Shown here piece after piece: positions 1 to 10,417 of a stretch of 64,000 nucleotides of DNA. Made by a program: the position numbers and the translations under genes. Each line of letters starts with the position of its first letter. Positions within the stretch are counted from its first letter, which is position 1. The stretch is from CAZPKH01 sp964407165 (GTDB lineage: Bacteria; Bacteroidota; Bacteroidia; Bacteroidales; Muribaculaceae): positions 1-64,000 of the forward strand of contig CAYOUJ010000001.1 in the NCBI GenBank assembly GCA_964407165.1, read 5' to 3'. Below the pieces are notes generated by a model. It was not told the origin of the DNA. It made no database searches and was given only the letters and a program-made list of their open reading frames with translations.

Positions 1-33
1 TAATTGCCGGGGTAAAAAACTAATCACTTGTCA

Positions 34-771
34 CTAATCGCCGGTCGCTGCGCGGCGTGTTTTGGACCATTCGATGATGTCGTGGACGCCGATGACAATG
101 GCGAGGACGCCGAATGACATGTTGATGAACAGGCCGGGGACTGACAGGCCGTGGACGTGGCGGAGGAGGTAATACCAGTAGAATGTCTCGAGGGCTCCGC
201 TGGCGAAGCAGAGTATGGCGAAGATTAGGCCCGAGATGCGCATTCGTTTCTCTCCCTTGGTGAGGGGGCCGAGGATGACGCGCAGGGGCATCTGGGCGCG
301 CATTTGCTCAAATTGCTGGTAGTCGGGGGACATTTTGGCTTGGTCGACCACGGCCTGGATGTTGGTTTTGACGGAAATGTAGGCGGCGTAAGACTTGAGG
401 GCGGCTTTGACGGAGAAGAATGTGAAGAAGCCGAAGATGAAGAACATGGCGAGCTGCCCAGGGATGAGCAGGAAGCAGATGCAGACGACTACCATGTAGG
501 CGGCAAACATGGCCTGCATGGAGAATTGCTGACGGTTTCCCTCGACAATCCCCGCGGGGTCGCCTTGGTAAATGGCTTCGCAGAGGCGCAGCCGGCGGCG
601 GCGTGCCATGGCGGCGAGGGTTGGGGCGCACCACCGGTTTACTGCGGCGGTGAGGAGCCAGACTATGAGAATGGCCAGGAAGAAGGAGTTTTGCCGCAGG
701 GCGGCGCCACCCAAGATGTCGATGAGGAGGTATGTAATGATCCAGAGGGAGAGGTAGAAGCTGTAGTTCAT
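34..771 (-). CDS. multi-pass inner-membrane protein of unknown function
   Basis: 245-residue protein with no domain that I recognise. Hydrophobic helices are visible at about residues 5-25, 30-48, 88-105, 108-125, 180-200 and 212-232. Between the second and third helices is a basic cytosolic-looking stretch (residues 55-85, starting with an MARRRRLRLCE segment). It lies 108 nt downstream of rodA on the same strand, separated by a heptad-repeat array, so it may be the last gene of the mre/rod operon or be transcribed on its own. The start is the first ATG after the repeat array, and the stop is TAG. No enzyme motif is visible, so I assign no function. Confidence 0.75.
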   Translation of the reverse strand: MNYSFYLSLWIITYLLIDILGGAALRQNSFFLAILIVWLLTAAVNRWCAPTLAAMARRRRLRLCEAIYQGDPAGIVEGNRQQFSMQAMFAAYMVVVCICFLLIPGQLAMFFIFGFFTFFSVKAALKSYAAYISVKTNIQAVVDQAKMSPDYQQFEQMRAQMPLRVILGPLTKGEKRMRISGLIFAILCFASGALETFYWYYLLRHVHGLSVPGLFINMSFGVLAIVIGVHDIIEWSKTRRAATGD

Positions 772-780
772 TGTAGGTAA

Positions 781-882
781 TTAGTGAGTAGTGAGTAGGT
801 AATTAGTGAGTAGTGAGTAGGTAATTAGCGAGTAGTGAACACACAATTACTTACTCACTACTCACTACTCACTAATTACCTA
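781..882. repeat. mirrored heptad array between rodA and membrane protein gene
   Basis: The left arm repeats TAGTGAG units in three larger copies. After a short spacer the right arm gives the complement (ACTACTC units), so the gap can fold into a long hairpin. The right arm runs into the rodA stop codon TAG. The period is 7 nt in both arms. Confidence 0.8.
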
Positions 883-2367
883 GCTGATGCGGTCTCGGCG
901 GGCGGAGTCGAGGCGCAGGAGTATGAAGAGGAGTATGGTGAAGCCGAGCATTGAGGAGCCGCCGTAGCTGAAGAAGGGGAGGGGTATGCCGATGACGGGG
1001 CATAGTCCGACGACCATGCCGATGTTGATGCACAGGTGCATTATGAAGTATGAGGCTACGCAGTAGGCGTAGACGCGGGCGAAGGTGGTGGGCTGGCGTT
1101 CGGCGATGACTATTATGCGGTAGATGAGTACGAGGAAGGCCAGCAGGACGGCGGCGGCGCCGATGAACCCGCGCTCTTCGCCGACGGTGCAGAAGATGAA
1201 GTCGGTGTGCTGCTCGGGGACGTAGCGGAGCTTGGTCTGAGTGCCGTTGAGGAATCCTTTGCCGGAGACACCTCCGGAGCCGATGGCGATGATGGCCTGG
1301 TTGACGTTGTATCCGTCGCCTCGGGGGTCTTCGACGACGCCGAGGGCGACTTGTATGCGTTTCTGCTGGTAAGGCTTGAGGGCTTTGTCGAAGACTATGT
1401 TGACGCTGAACATGAAGATTATGCTCAGGGCAACGGCGCCGACGACGGTGGCAGCCCGGGAGCCTGCGGAGCCGAAGCGTCCGCGGAGCATCATGAAGAC
1501 GGTGTAACCGCAGGCGACTGTGATGACGGGGAGGAAGAATGCATATCCGTTGACGACGATGCCGCAGGCGGCGAGGACGGCGACGATGATGCCGGTGGAG
1601 GCAAAGAGTGCGAGGACGCCGCGGGCGGCCTCGATGCTGTGGCAGTAGCCGACGAGGAGTGCCACCATCAAGGCCATCAGCAGGATGAAGACGAGGGCGT
1701 GTCCCTGGGGTATGGCGAGCCATAGGCCGCCGGCGTATTTGACGGTGAGGACGAAGACGGTGACGGCGACGAGTGCCGCGAGAAGTACCATTCCGCTCAT
1801 GCCCTCGCGGTATAGGACGAAGAAAAGGGAGAGGAAGACCAGGGCGCTGCCCGTCTCTTTTTGCATGATAATCAGGCAGAGCGGGAGGAGTATGATAGTG
1901 AGGGCGTATGCATAGTTGCGCCGGGAGTCGGTGAGGCGGAAGCCGTAGGTCTCAAAGAGCTTTGCCAGGGCCAGGGCCGTGGCAAACTTGGCGAACTCGG
2001 CGGGCTGCAGGCTTATGGGTCCGAAGACCAGCCAAGAGCGTGAGCCCTTGGTGTCGGGGGCAATGAAAATGGTGACAAGCAGGACGATCAGGACGATAAG
2101 GTATATCGGGTAGGCGTAGGTCTCAAAGACGCGGGCCTCGAGCATAAGTATTATGAAACCGACGGCGAAGGATATGCCTATCCACAGGAACTGCTTGCCG
2201 GAGAACTCGCTGAAGGCGAATACTGAGGCGTGGTCAAAGTCATAGCTGGCTGCGTAGATGCTCAGTGCGCCGGAGACGACCATTAGCAGGTATATTATGA
2301 CCACCCACCAGTCGACGTAGCGAAGCGACTGGAGCGGGGTAGACGGAGTATGTTGGTTGCCTATCAT
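880..2367 (-). CDS. rodA: RodA, SEDS peptidoglycan glycosyltransferase
   Basis: Polymerises lipid II glycan strands in the elongasome together with the class B PBP encoded just upstream. It is a SEDS-family protein of 495 residues with about 10 membrane helices, starting with WWVVIIYLLMVVSGALSIYAA-like sequence near residue 20. Family signatures are present: a KGSRSW segment after the second helix pair, the LQPAEFAKF motif, and the C-terminal GIPLPFFSYGGSSML motif. I chose the ATG at 2367 (MIGNQHTP...), where homology to the family begins. The open frame extends a further 359 codons upstream, but that part is only a shadow of mrdA in another frame. It is separated from mrdA by a 56-nt gap occupied almost entirely by a perfect hairpin. 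Confidence 0.95.
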   Translation of the reverse strand: MIGNQHTPSTPLQSLRYVDWWVVIIYLLMVVSGALSIYAASYDFDHASVFAFSEFSGKQFLWIGISFAVGFIILMLEARVFETYAYPIYLIVLIVLLVTIFIAPDTKGSRSWLVFGPISLQPAEFAKFATALALAKLFETYGFRLTDSRRNYAYALTIILLPLCLIIMQKETGSALVFLSLFFVLYREGMSGMVLLAALVAVTVFVLTVKYAGGLWLAIPQGHALVFILLMALMVALLVGYCHSIEAARGVLALFASTGIIVAVLAACGIVVNGYAFFLPVITVACGYTVFMMLRGRFGSAGSRAATVVGAVALSIIFMFSVNIVFDKALKPYQQKRIQVALGVVEDPRGDGYNVNQAIIAIGSGGVSGKGFLNGTQTKLRYVPEQHTDFIFCTVGEERGFIGAAAVLLAFLVLIYRIIVIAERQPTTFARVYAYCVASYFIMHLCINIGMVVGLCPVIGIPLPFFSYGGSSMLGFTILLFILLRLDSARRDRIS

Positions 2368-2379
2368 ATCTATCAGTCG

Positions 2380-2423
2380 GCCCACCCCAAACCCCTCCCC
2401 AAGGGGAGGGGTTTGGGGTGGGC
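2380..2423. repeat. perfect 21-bp GC-rich palindrome between mrdA and rodA
   Basis: Arms of 21 nt, beginning GCCCACCCCAAACCCC on the plus strand, are separated by an AA loop. It starts one base from the mrdA stop and ends 12 nt before the rodA ATG. No T-run follows it on the transcribed strand, so it is not a standard terminator. It may be a dispersed palindromic element or an mRNA processing or attenuation hairpin. Confidence 0.85.
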
Positions 2424-4265
2424 TTATTTGATTAGTCGTGTGAAGAGCATGCGCTCCTCGATATATTTGCGCGAGGGAGAGATGGTGCGGTTGAGGTATT
2501 TCTCTATTATAAGGCTGCCGATGGGGACGCCGAAGGTGGCTCCGAAGCCGCCGTTCTCGACGTATACGGCCACGGCAATCTTGGGATTGCTGAATGGTGC
2601 GAAGCCCATGAAGGCTGAATGGTCGGCGCCGTGGGGGTTCTGCGCGGTGCCTGTCTTGCCGGCCACTTCGATGTCGGGGAGGTTGGCGGTGCGGCAGGTG
2701 CCACCGAGCACAGCCATGCGCATGCCCTCGGCCACGGGGATGTAGTATGATGAGTTGATGGTGGGGAAGTGCTTGGTGGTGTAGTCTGCGGGAAGCACGG
2801 TGTCTTGTATCTCCTTGACCACGTGGGGGGTGATAAACCAGCCGCGGTTGGCGATGGTGGCGCAGACGTTGGCTATCTGCAGCGGGGTCGCCAATATCTC
2901 GCCTTGCCCGATGGAGACTGAGATGATGCTCTTGGCGCTCCAGTGGCCCTCGCCGTAGACCTTGTTGTAGAATACGGCGTTGGGGAGGAAGCCGCGGCCC
3001 TCGGAAGGGAGGTCGACGCCGAGGCGGTAGCCGTAGCCCATGCTGACGAGGTGCTTCTTCCAAACCTCGAAGGCGTTGGCCGACGAGCCGTATTTGCTGC
3101 GGCGGTCGATCATGTTCTTGAAACCCCAGCAGAAGTAGGCGTTGCAAGAGGTCTCGAGGGCGGGCTTGAGGGCGATGGGGGAGGCGTGGCCGTGGCAGCC
3201 CACGCGCAGGCCGCCGCTGACGAATCCGCGGGCGCAGGGGTAGGCTGTGCCGAGGGTGACGATGCCCTCCTGCAGCAGTATAAGGCCCTGGCCGGGCTTG
3301 AAGGTGGAGCCGGGGGGATAGGCGCCCATGATGGCGCGGTCGAGCAGGGGCTTCTGCGGGTCGCGGACCAGGGCGGCGTAGTTCTTGCCGCGGTCTTTGC
3401 CGATGAGCAGGTTGGGGTTGTATGAGGGGGATGAGACGAGACAAAGTATCTCGCCGGTGGAGGGCTCGATGGCCACGATGGCGCCGCGCTTGCCCACCAT
3501 GAGCGACTCGGCGTATTGCTGCAGCTCGATGTCAAGGCTGAGCGTGAGGTTGCGGCCGGGGATGGCGGGGCGGTCGTGTGCGCCGTCGTCATACTTGCCC
3601 TGTATCTTGCCGTAGGCGTCGCGTATGAGCACCTCCACTCCCTTGCTGCCGCGTAGGTATTTCTCGTAGCTCTTCTCGACGCCCAGGTCGCCGGTGTAGT
3701 CACCCGCGCTGTAATAGGGGTCGCGCTGCACATCCTGGCGGTTGACCTCGCGGATGTTGCCGAGCACGTTGGCGGCACACTCGTAGTTATACTGGCGAAT
3801 GATGCGCTTCTGTATATAGAATCCAGGGAAGCGGTAGAGGCGCTCCTGCAGGCGCCCGTACTCCTCGGGGGTGAGGTGGGCTATCAGGCGCTGCGGCAGG
3901 TAGGAGGAGTAATTGGGATTGATGCGCGGGTCGCGCATCTCGGCGAAGCGGCGGTCAAGCTCCTCGCGGGAGATGGCGAGGGTGCGGCAGAAATCAAGGG
4001 TGTCAAAGTCCTTGACATCCTTCGGTATCATCATCACGTCGTAGGCCTGCTGGTTGAACACCACAAGCCGCCCGTCGCGGTCATACATGATGCCGCGCGA
4101 AGGGTAGACGGCCTTGCGCAGGTAGGCGTTGGAGTCGGCAGAGTCTTTATACGACGAGTTGAGCACCTGCAGTGAGAACAGGCGCACAAGATATATTATC
4201 CCGATAATCAGCACGAAACCGAAAATCAAGTATTTGCGTTTCTCGAGATTATAGTCTTTTCTCAC
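2424..4265 (-). CDS. mrdA: penicillin-binding protein 2 (class B transpeptidase)
   Basis: Cross-links peptidoglycan during cell elongation as the partner of RodA. It has 613 residues: a cytosolic tail, one membrane anchor at about 12-33, a PBP dimer domain at about 50-240 and a transpeptidase domain at about 260-595. Active-site motifs are STFK (nucleophile Ser near residue 319), SCN near 373, and KTGTAQNPHG near 535. Both the length and all three motifs match a functional enzyme. The start codon is GTG (MRKDYNLEKRKY), overlapping the mreD end by 17 nt, which suggests translational coupling. Susceptibility to beta-lactams is expected for the family but cannot be judged from the sequence. Confidence 0.95.
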   Translation of the reverse strand: MRKDYNLEKRKYLIFGFVLIIGIIYLVRLFSLQVLNSSYKDSADSNAYLRKAVYPSRGIMYDRDGRLVVFNQQAYDVMMIPKDVKDFDTLDFCRTLAISREELDRRFAEMRDPRINPNYSSYLPQRLIAHLTPEEYGRLQERLYRFPGFYIQKRIIRQYNYECAANVLGNIREVNRQDVQRDPYYSAGDYTGDLGVEKSYEKYLRGSKGVEVLIRDAYGKIQGKYDDGAHDRPAIPGRNLTLSLDIELQQYAESLMVGKRGAIVAIEPSTGEILCLVSSPSYNPNLLIGKDRGKNYAALVRDPQKPLLDRAIMGAYPPGSTFKPGQGLILLQEGIVTLGTAYPCARGFVSGGLRVGCHGHASPIALKPALETSCNAYFCWGFKNMIDRRSKYGSSANAFEVWKKHLVSMGYGYRLGVDLPSEGRGFLPNAVFYNKVYGEGHWSAKSIISVSIGQGEILATPLQIANVCATIANRGWFITPHVVKEIQDTVLPADYTTKHFPTINSSYYIPVAEGMRMAVLGGTCRTANLPDIEVAGKTGTAQNPHGADHSAFMGFAPFSNPKIAVAVYVENGGFGATFGVPIGSLIIEKYLNRTISPSRKYIEERMLFTRLIK

Positions 4266-4770
4266 TTCGTTTGGATAATATGCTGTCGACGCCCAGGAGC
4301 AGGACGGCGGTCAGAAGCGTGCTGGAGGCTATGCTCAGGAGCAAGTGCCACGGGCGGAAGAACGTGAAACTCTCGAGCAGGAATATCACAGTGCTGTAAA
4401 TCAACACCATCGTAACCATATACTTGAGATATGGGCCGGTGCCGAGGGTGCGCATCGCAGGCTCTTGGTCGGTCAGATCCTCCTCGCGGTTGAAGCACAG
4501 GCGCAGCACGCCGCGACGGCACATTGCCAGTACAGTGCAGGCCATGGCGTTCAGGCCCGGGGTGTCTGCGAAGATGTCGATGAGCAGTCCCAGGAAGAAT
4601 CCCACGGTGAGCGTCTGGTACGTAGGCATCGACAACGGCAGACGGATAATCAGGTAGATGAACACGAACGGCACTGCGACGGTAAACAGGCGGATGTGGT
4701 TGAACACTATCACCTGAGCCAGCACCAATATAAGGCCGAGGACTATGAAATGAAATGTAGTCTTGCTCAT
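4249..4770 (-). CDS. mreD: MreD, rod shape-determining membrane protein
   Basis: Small integral membrane subunit of the Mre elongasome. It has 173 residues from the ATG at 4770 (MSKTTFHFIVLG), with about five helices. An alternative ATG at 4791 would add seven residues and overlap mreC by 20 nt. I prefer 4770, one base after the mreC stop. MreD diverges strongly between species, and the call rests on size, topology and its position between mreC and mrdA. Confidence 0.88.
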   Translation of the reverse strand: MSKTTFHFIVLGLILVLAQVIVFNHIRLFTVAVPFVFIYLIIRLPLSMPTYQTLTVGFFLGLLIDIFADTPGLNAMACTVLAMCRRGVLRLCFNREEDLTDQEPAMRTLGTGPYLKYMVTMVLIYSTVIFLLESFTFFRPWHLLLSIASSTLLTAVLLLGVDSILSKRSEKRL

Positions 4771-4771
4771 C

Positions 4772-5611
4772 TTATTGTTTTTCCGTGTCAAGCTCCTCGA
4801 TGGCCCGTATCTCCCCTTTGAGACGGTCGCCTATGACGCGCACGGTCGAGAGGGTCGAGAAGTCGGTGAAAAGCATTATGCGCAGCAGGAACTCCTTCCC
4901 CTCAACCTCCTTGTCGATAATGCCCACAGGCACCTCAGGCGGGAAGAAGTCTGAGAAGCCGCTGGTGACTATCGTGTCGCCTTTATGGAACACGGCGTGC
5001 GCCGGCAGGTCGTGTATCAGCGCCTCGCGGTAGTCTCTGCCATCCCACTCCAGGCGCCCCACGTGATTGGTGCCCTTGACCTTTACCGAGACGTTGAAGT
5101 TTGGGTTAAGCACCGAGATGACACGCGAGGCGTGGTCACCCACGAGGTCCACGGCGCCCACGATGCCGTTCTGGTCAACCACGCCCATGTCCTTGGTGAT
5201 GCCGTCGAGGCGACCGCGGTCGATGGTGATGTAGTTGTTGGGGCGCGAGATGCTGTTGTTGATCACATGCGCGATGTAGAACTGGTACTCGTTGACCGTA
5301 TTGTCGCGCCGCAGCGAGTCGACAAGCTGTGAGTCCTCGTATCCGCGGATGACGCGCTTGAGCTGGAGTATCTCCATCTCCAGGTCGGAGTTGCGGTGCA
5401 GCAGGTCTTCGTTGATCTCGCGGAGGTTGAAGTAAGAGGTTACATTATTGACTCCCTTGTATATGCCCGAGCTGAGCGAACTGGCGCTGGAGAGGAACAC
5501 GTAATGCTGGTACGGATTGTTGCGAAACAACAGCACAGCACTGATTATCATATAGATGATAAACAGTATCCACGTGCTGTAGCGCAGCAGGAATATCAGC
5601 AGATTACGCAC
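4772..5611 (-). CDS. mreC: MreC, rod shape-determining protein
   Basis: Periplasmic scaffold that links MreB/MreD to PBP2 and activates it. It has 279 residues: one N-terminal membrane helix at about 9-27, a coiled-coil-like stretch at about 65-105, then the double beta-barrel MreC domain at about 115-265. Typical segments are VDQNGIVGAVD and SVLNPNFNVSVK. It lies downstream of mreB, with a 111-nt heptad-repeat gap between them, and is followed at once by mreD. Confidence 0.94.
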   Translation of the reverse strand: MRNLLIFLLRYSTWILFIIYMIISAVLLFRNNPYQHYVFLSSASSLSSGIYKGVNNVTSYFNLREINEDLLHRNSDLEMEILQLKRVIRGYEDSQLVDSLRRDNTVNEYQFYIAHVINNSISRPNNYITIDRGRLDGITKDMGVVDQNGIVGAVDLVGDHASRVISVLNPNFNVSVKVKGTNHVGRLEWDGRDYREALIHDLPAHAVFHKGDTIVTSGFSDFFPPEVPVGIIDKEVEGKEFLLRIMLFTDFSTLSTVRVIGDRLKGEIRAIEELDTEKQ

Positions 5612-5616
5612 GAGCC

Positions 5617-5720
5617 GTTAGTTTTTAGTTTTTAGTTTTTAGTGATTAGTTTTTTAGCTTGAAGTAAAAACCTCCGGCATGGCATTTTACTAAAAACTAA
5701 AGACTAAAGACTAAAAACTT
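5617..5720. repeat. mirrored heptad array between mreB and mreC
   Basis: The left arm is four TTAGTTT-type units and the right arm is four ACTAAAA/ACTAAAG units. A spacer of about 40 nt contains CCTCCGGCATGGCATTT. The right arm reaches the mreB stop codon. The period is 7 nt. It sits inside an operon, so complete termination here would cut off mreC, mreD, mrdA and rodA. Confidence 0.8.
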
Positions 5721-5722
5721 TT

Positions 5723-6742
5723 TTAGCGGATGAGGAAGTTAAACTTGTCGGTGTTTTTGAGGGCGACGCCTGTACCCTTTGCCACGGCGAGCAGGGGGTC
5801 TTCGGCAATGTGGAACTGGATGCCGATCTTGTCGGTCAGGCGCTTGTCGAGGCCGCGGAGCAGGGCGCCGCCGCCGGCGAGATAGATGCCGTTGCGCACG
5901 ATGTCGGCGTAGAGCTCGGGCGGAGTCTGCTCGAGAGCGCTGAGCACAGCCGTCTCGATCTTCTGTATCGACTTCTCGATGCAGTGCGAGATCTCCTGGT
6001 AGCTCACGAGCACCTCCATCGGCAGAGCCGTCATCTGGTTTGGGCCATGGACGGGGAAGTCGGAAGGCGGGTTGTCAAGCTCTGTCAGGGCCGAGCCGAC
6101 GTTTATCTTGATCATCTCGGCAGTGCGCTCGCCGACCTTGACATTGTGGACGCGGCGCATGTGCTCCTGGATGTCGTCAGTCAGGTCGTCGCCGGCCACC
6201 TGGATACTCTTGTTGCTGACGATGCCGCCGAGCGAGATGACAGCGATTTCCGTTGTGCCGCCGCCTATGTCGACTATCATGTTGCCCTCGGGGGCGAGCA
6301 CGTCGAGGCCGACGCCGAGAGCGGCGGCCATGGGCTCGTAAATCATGTAGACGTCGCGTCCGCCGGCATGCTCCGACGAGTCGCGCACGGCGCGAATCTC
6401 AACCTCGGTCGAGCCGGAGGGTATGCCCACGACCATGCGCATCGAGGGTGAGAACCACTTGCTTTTGGTGCTGGCCTTGCTGACCAGGCCACGTATCATC
6501 ATTTCTGCGGCCTCGAAGTCGGCGATGACTCCCTTGCGCAGGGGGCGGATGGTCTTGATGCCCTCGTGCTCCTTGCCTTGCATCTGCTGGGCTTCCTTGC
6601 CCACGGCGATAAGCTTGCCGGTCTTGACCTCACGGGCCACTATCGACGGCTCGTCAATCACTATTTTGTCATTGTGGATTATGATGGTGTTGGCGGTGCC
6701 GAGGTCTATTGCGATCTCTTTTGTTAAGGAGAAAAGTCCCAT
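5723..6742 (-). CDS. mreB: MreB, actin-like rod shape protein
   Basis: ATP-dependent actin homologue that forms membrane filaments and orients the elongasome. It has 339 residues, the usual length. Nucleotide-pocket signatures are visible: IDLGTANT at about residue 11, the phosphate-2 region DIGGGTTEIAV, and the adenosine motif YLAGGGALLRGL near 290. Upstream is purH (39-nt gap) and downstream mreC, an order known from other Bacteroidales. Confidence 0.97.
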   Translation of the reverse strand: MGLFSLTKEIAIDLGTANTIIIHNDKIVIDEPSIVAREVKTGKLIAVGKEAQQMQGKEHEGIKTIRPLRKGVIADFEAAEMMIRGLVSKASTKSKWFSPSMRMVVGIPSGSTEVEIRAVRDSSEHAGGRDVYMIYEPMAAALGVGLDVLAPEGNMIVDIGGGTTEIAVISLGGIVSNKSIQVAGDDLTDDIQEHMRRVHNVKVGERTAEMIKINVGSALTELDNPPSDFPVHGPNQMTALPMEVLVSYQEISHCIEKSIQKIETAVLSALEQTPPELYADIVRNGIYLAGGGALLRGLDKRLTDKIGIQFHIAEDPLLAVAKGTGVALKNTDKFNFLIR

Positions 6743-6781
6743 ATTCTTAGTTGCTTATCTGTTGACGGTATAGTGTATGTG

Positions 6782-8311
6782 TTAGTGGCGGAAGTGGCGT
6801 GTGCCGGTGGTGACCATAGGCATCGAGTGGGCGTTGCAGTAGTCCACAGAGTCCTGGTCGCGGATGGAGCCGCCGGGCTGTATGACAGCCTCAATGCCTG
6901 CGTCATGCGCTATCTCCACGCAGTCGGCGAAGGGGAAGAAAGCGTCGGAGGCCATGACGGCGCCCTTGAGGTTGAAGCCGAAGGAGCGGGCCTTGTCGAT
7001 AGCCTGCTTGAGGGAGTCGACGCGCGAGGTCTGACCCACGCCGGCAGCGCAGAGCTGGCGGTCCTTGGCAAGCACGATGGCGTTGCTCTTGCAGTGCTTG
7101 ACCACGATGTTTGCAAAGATCAGGTCGTCGACCTGTGCCTCGGTCGGCTTGGCCTCGGTGACAGGCGTGAGGCAGTCGGGAGTCTCCACGGCGGCGTCGC
7201 GCTGCTGGCGCAGGACGCCGTTGAGAGCCGTGCGGACTTGATAGTCGGGCAGTTGGGCAGGCTTCTGGACGAGCACTATGCGGTTTTTCTTCGCATAGAG
7301 TATGTCGAGCGCCTCCGGCTCGTAGGCGGGAGCGATGATCACCTCGAAGAATATTTTGTTGATCTCGGCAGCCGTGGCTGCGTCGATGGGCTTGTTGCAG
7401 ATGAGCACGCCGCCGAAGGCGCTGACAGGGTCGCAGGCGAGCGCGGCCGTCCAGGCCTCGAGCACGGTGGGGCGGCAGGCAATGCCGCAAGCGTTGTTGT
7501 GCTTGAGTATGGCGAAAGTGGTGGTGTCGCCGAAGTCGGCCACGAGACGCACGGCGGCGTCGATGTCGAGCAGGTTGTTGTAGCTGATCTCCTTGCCGTG
7601 CAGCTGGGTAAACAGGGCGTCGAAGTCGCCGAAGAAAGTGCCCTGCTGGTGCGGGTTCTCGCCGTAGCGCAGGTGACGGTGGCCGTCGAGGGCCAGCCGC
7701 AGGTCGGTGACGTCGGAGCCGTTGAAGTAGTTGAAGATGGCGCTGTCGTATCCCGACGAGACGTCGAAAGCATAGCGTGCCAGCGAGCGGCGCTCCTCAA
7801 GCGAGGTCTCTGCCGTGCCGCGCTCCTTGAGGATGTAGCGCAAAACGGGGTACTGGGCCTTGGAGGCCACGATGACCACGTCGTTAAAGTTTTTGGCGGC
7901 GGCGCGGATGAGTGAGATGCCGCCTATGTCAATCTTCTCGATGATGTCGGCTTCGGGAGCTCCGGAGGCGACGGTGTCGACGAAGGGGTAGAGGTCGACG
8001 ATGACCAGGTCGATGGTGGGGATGTCAAAGCGGGCAGAGTCGTCGCAGTCCTGCTCACAGTCGCGGCGACGGAGAATGCCGCCGAACACTTTGGGGTGGA
8101 GGGTCTTGACGCGGCCGCCGAGTATCGAGGGGTAGCCCGTCAAGTCTTCAACAGCATCGCAGGCATAGCCTTGCGACTCGATGAAAGACTTGGTGCCACC
8201 GGTGGAGAGAAATTTTACGCCCGATGCGTTGAGGAGGGCCAGGATCTCGTCCAGACCATCCTTGTGCCAGACGGATATTAGTGCCGTCTTAATGGGTTTG
8301 ATATCAGCCAT
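6782..8311 (-). CDS. purH: PurH, bifunctional AICAR transformylase / IMP cyclohydrolase
   Basis: Catalyses the last two steps of IMP synthesis. It has 509 residues. The N-terminal MGS-like cyclohydrolase domain (about 1-190) contains FLSTGGTKSFIE and LGGRVKTLHP. The transformylase domain contains RYGENPHQQGT and the KHNNACGIA segment, which holds the catalytic Lys-His pair. Length and motifs are intact. It heads the minus-strand run into mreB. The start ATG at 8311 lies about 30 nt downstream of a Bacteroidetes -7 box. Confidence 0.97.
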   Translation of the reverse strand: MADIKPIKTALISVWHKDGLDEILALLNASGVKFLSTGGTKSFIESQGYACDAVEDLTGYPSILGGRVKTLHPKVFGGILRRRDCEQDCDDSARFDIPTIDLVIVDLYPFVDTVASGAPEADIIEKIDIGGISLIRAAAKNFNDVVIVASKAQYPVLRYILKERGTAETSLEERRSLARYAFDVSSGYDSAIFNYFNGSDVTDLRLALDGHRHLRYGENPHQQGTFFGDFDALFTQLHGKEISYNNLLDIDAAVRLVADFGDTTTFAILKHNNACGIACRPTVLEAWTAALACDPVSAFGGVLICNKPIDAATAAEINKIFFEVIIAPAYEPEALDILYAKKNRIVLVQKPAQLPDYQVRTALNGVLRQQRDAAVETPDCLTPVTEAKPTEAQVDDLIFANIVVKHCKSNAIVLAKDRQLCAAGVGQTSRVDSLKQAIDKARSFGFNLKGAVMASDAFFPFADCVEIAHDAGIEAVIQPGGSIRDQDSVDYCNAHSMPMVTTGTRHFRH

Positions 8312-8339
8312 TAGAAATTGTATGAATGTTTTCGAGGTG

Positions 8340-8374
8340 CAAAATTACAAAATTTTGGGCATACTCGCCCCAAA
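8340..8374 (-). promoter_or_regulatory. putative purH promoter
   Basis: Minus-strand TAATTTTG (-7 box, 8340-8347) continues into GCACC. A TTTG lies 23 nt upstream (8371-8374), slightly wider than the usual 19-21 nt. Confidence 0.6.
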
Positions 8375-8491
8375 ATATACACATAATTATAAAAAAATAA
8401 CTAATCGGCTGTTTTCGCTCAGAACTTTGGTGGCCTCCGAAGCGTTTTGAAGTTATATAATAATGTGATTGACGCTTAAAACTATTTGACA

Positions 8492-8992
8492 ATGAAGACA
8501 GGTATTTTTTACGGGTCGAGCACCGGCACCACCGCCGAGGCTGCCCATAAGATAGCGAAGGCCATGCGCGTGGCCGATGAAGACGTGTTTGACGTCGATG
8601 CCATAGAGCCGACCAAAGTGACTGACTATGACCTGCTTGTGTTAGGCACGAGCACCTGGGGCGACGGCGAGTTGCAAGACGACTGGGAGGACTTTATCGC
8701 CGCCCTGGAGGTTATGGACTTGGAAGGCAAGGAGATAGCACTGTTCGGCACCGGCGACGAGAAGATGGCCGACACGTTCTGCAACGGTGTGGGCGTGCTT
8801 TACAATCGGCTGAAAGGCACGGGCGCACGGTTTATCGGTAGCTTCAACACCGACGGTTACACCTTTGACCACTCCGACGCAGTAGGCGACGACGGCATAG
8901 CAGTAGGCCTTTTGCTCGACGAGGTCAACCACGCCGACACCTCTGACCAACGAATCCAGTCGTGGACGCAGATGGTCGAAACCGAGATGTAA
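8492..8992 (+). CDS. fldA: flavodoxin, long-chain type
   Basis: FMN-binding low-potential electron carrier of 166 residues. The FMN phosphate loop is GSSTGTTAEAA at residues 8-18. The 50s/90s loops correspond to STWGDGELQDDW and FGTGDE, with a long-chain insertion after residue 115. I use the ATG at 8492 (MKTGIFYG); a TTG two codons upstream is possible but unnecessary. It is a single gene, divergent from purH and convergent with the DEAD-box helicase (15-nt gap). Confidence 0.95.
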   Translation: MKTGIFYGSSTGTTAEAAHKIAKAMRVADEDVFDVDAIEPTKVTDYDLLVLGTSTWGDGELQDDWEDFIAALEVMDLEGKEIALFGTGDEKMADTFCNGVGVLYNRLKGTGARFIGSFNTDGYTFDHSDAVGDDGIAVGLLLDEVNHADTSDQRIQSWTQMVETEM

Positions 8993-9007
8993 CTAATTTG
9001 TAGTTTG

Positions 9008-10312
<1,305 letters not shown>

Positions 10313-10375
10313 ATTAATTTGTTAAGAACAGTGACGCAGAGCCAAAGCCTCACAGCTCTAAAGCCCCATGCCAAT

Positions 10376-10402
10376 TATGCATTATGCATTATGCATTGTG
10401 CA
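10376..10402. repeat. ATGCATT heptad array
   Basis: Four tandem units of ATGCATT/GTGCATT (period 7) lie in the leader of the helicase gene, just downstream of its promoter. Each unit is near-palindromic (ATGCAT). Confidence 0.75.
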
Positions 10403-10417
10403 TTGTTTTTCGGGGTG

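Noticed and set aside
2368..3444. 359-codon N-terminal extension of RodA
   Set aside because: It overlaps mrdA in another frame and is Arg/Pro/His-rich; RodA homology begins at 2367.
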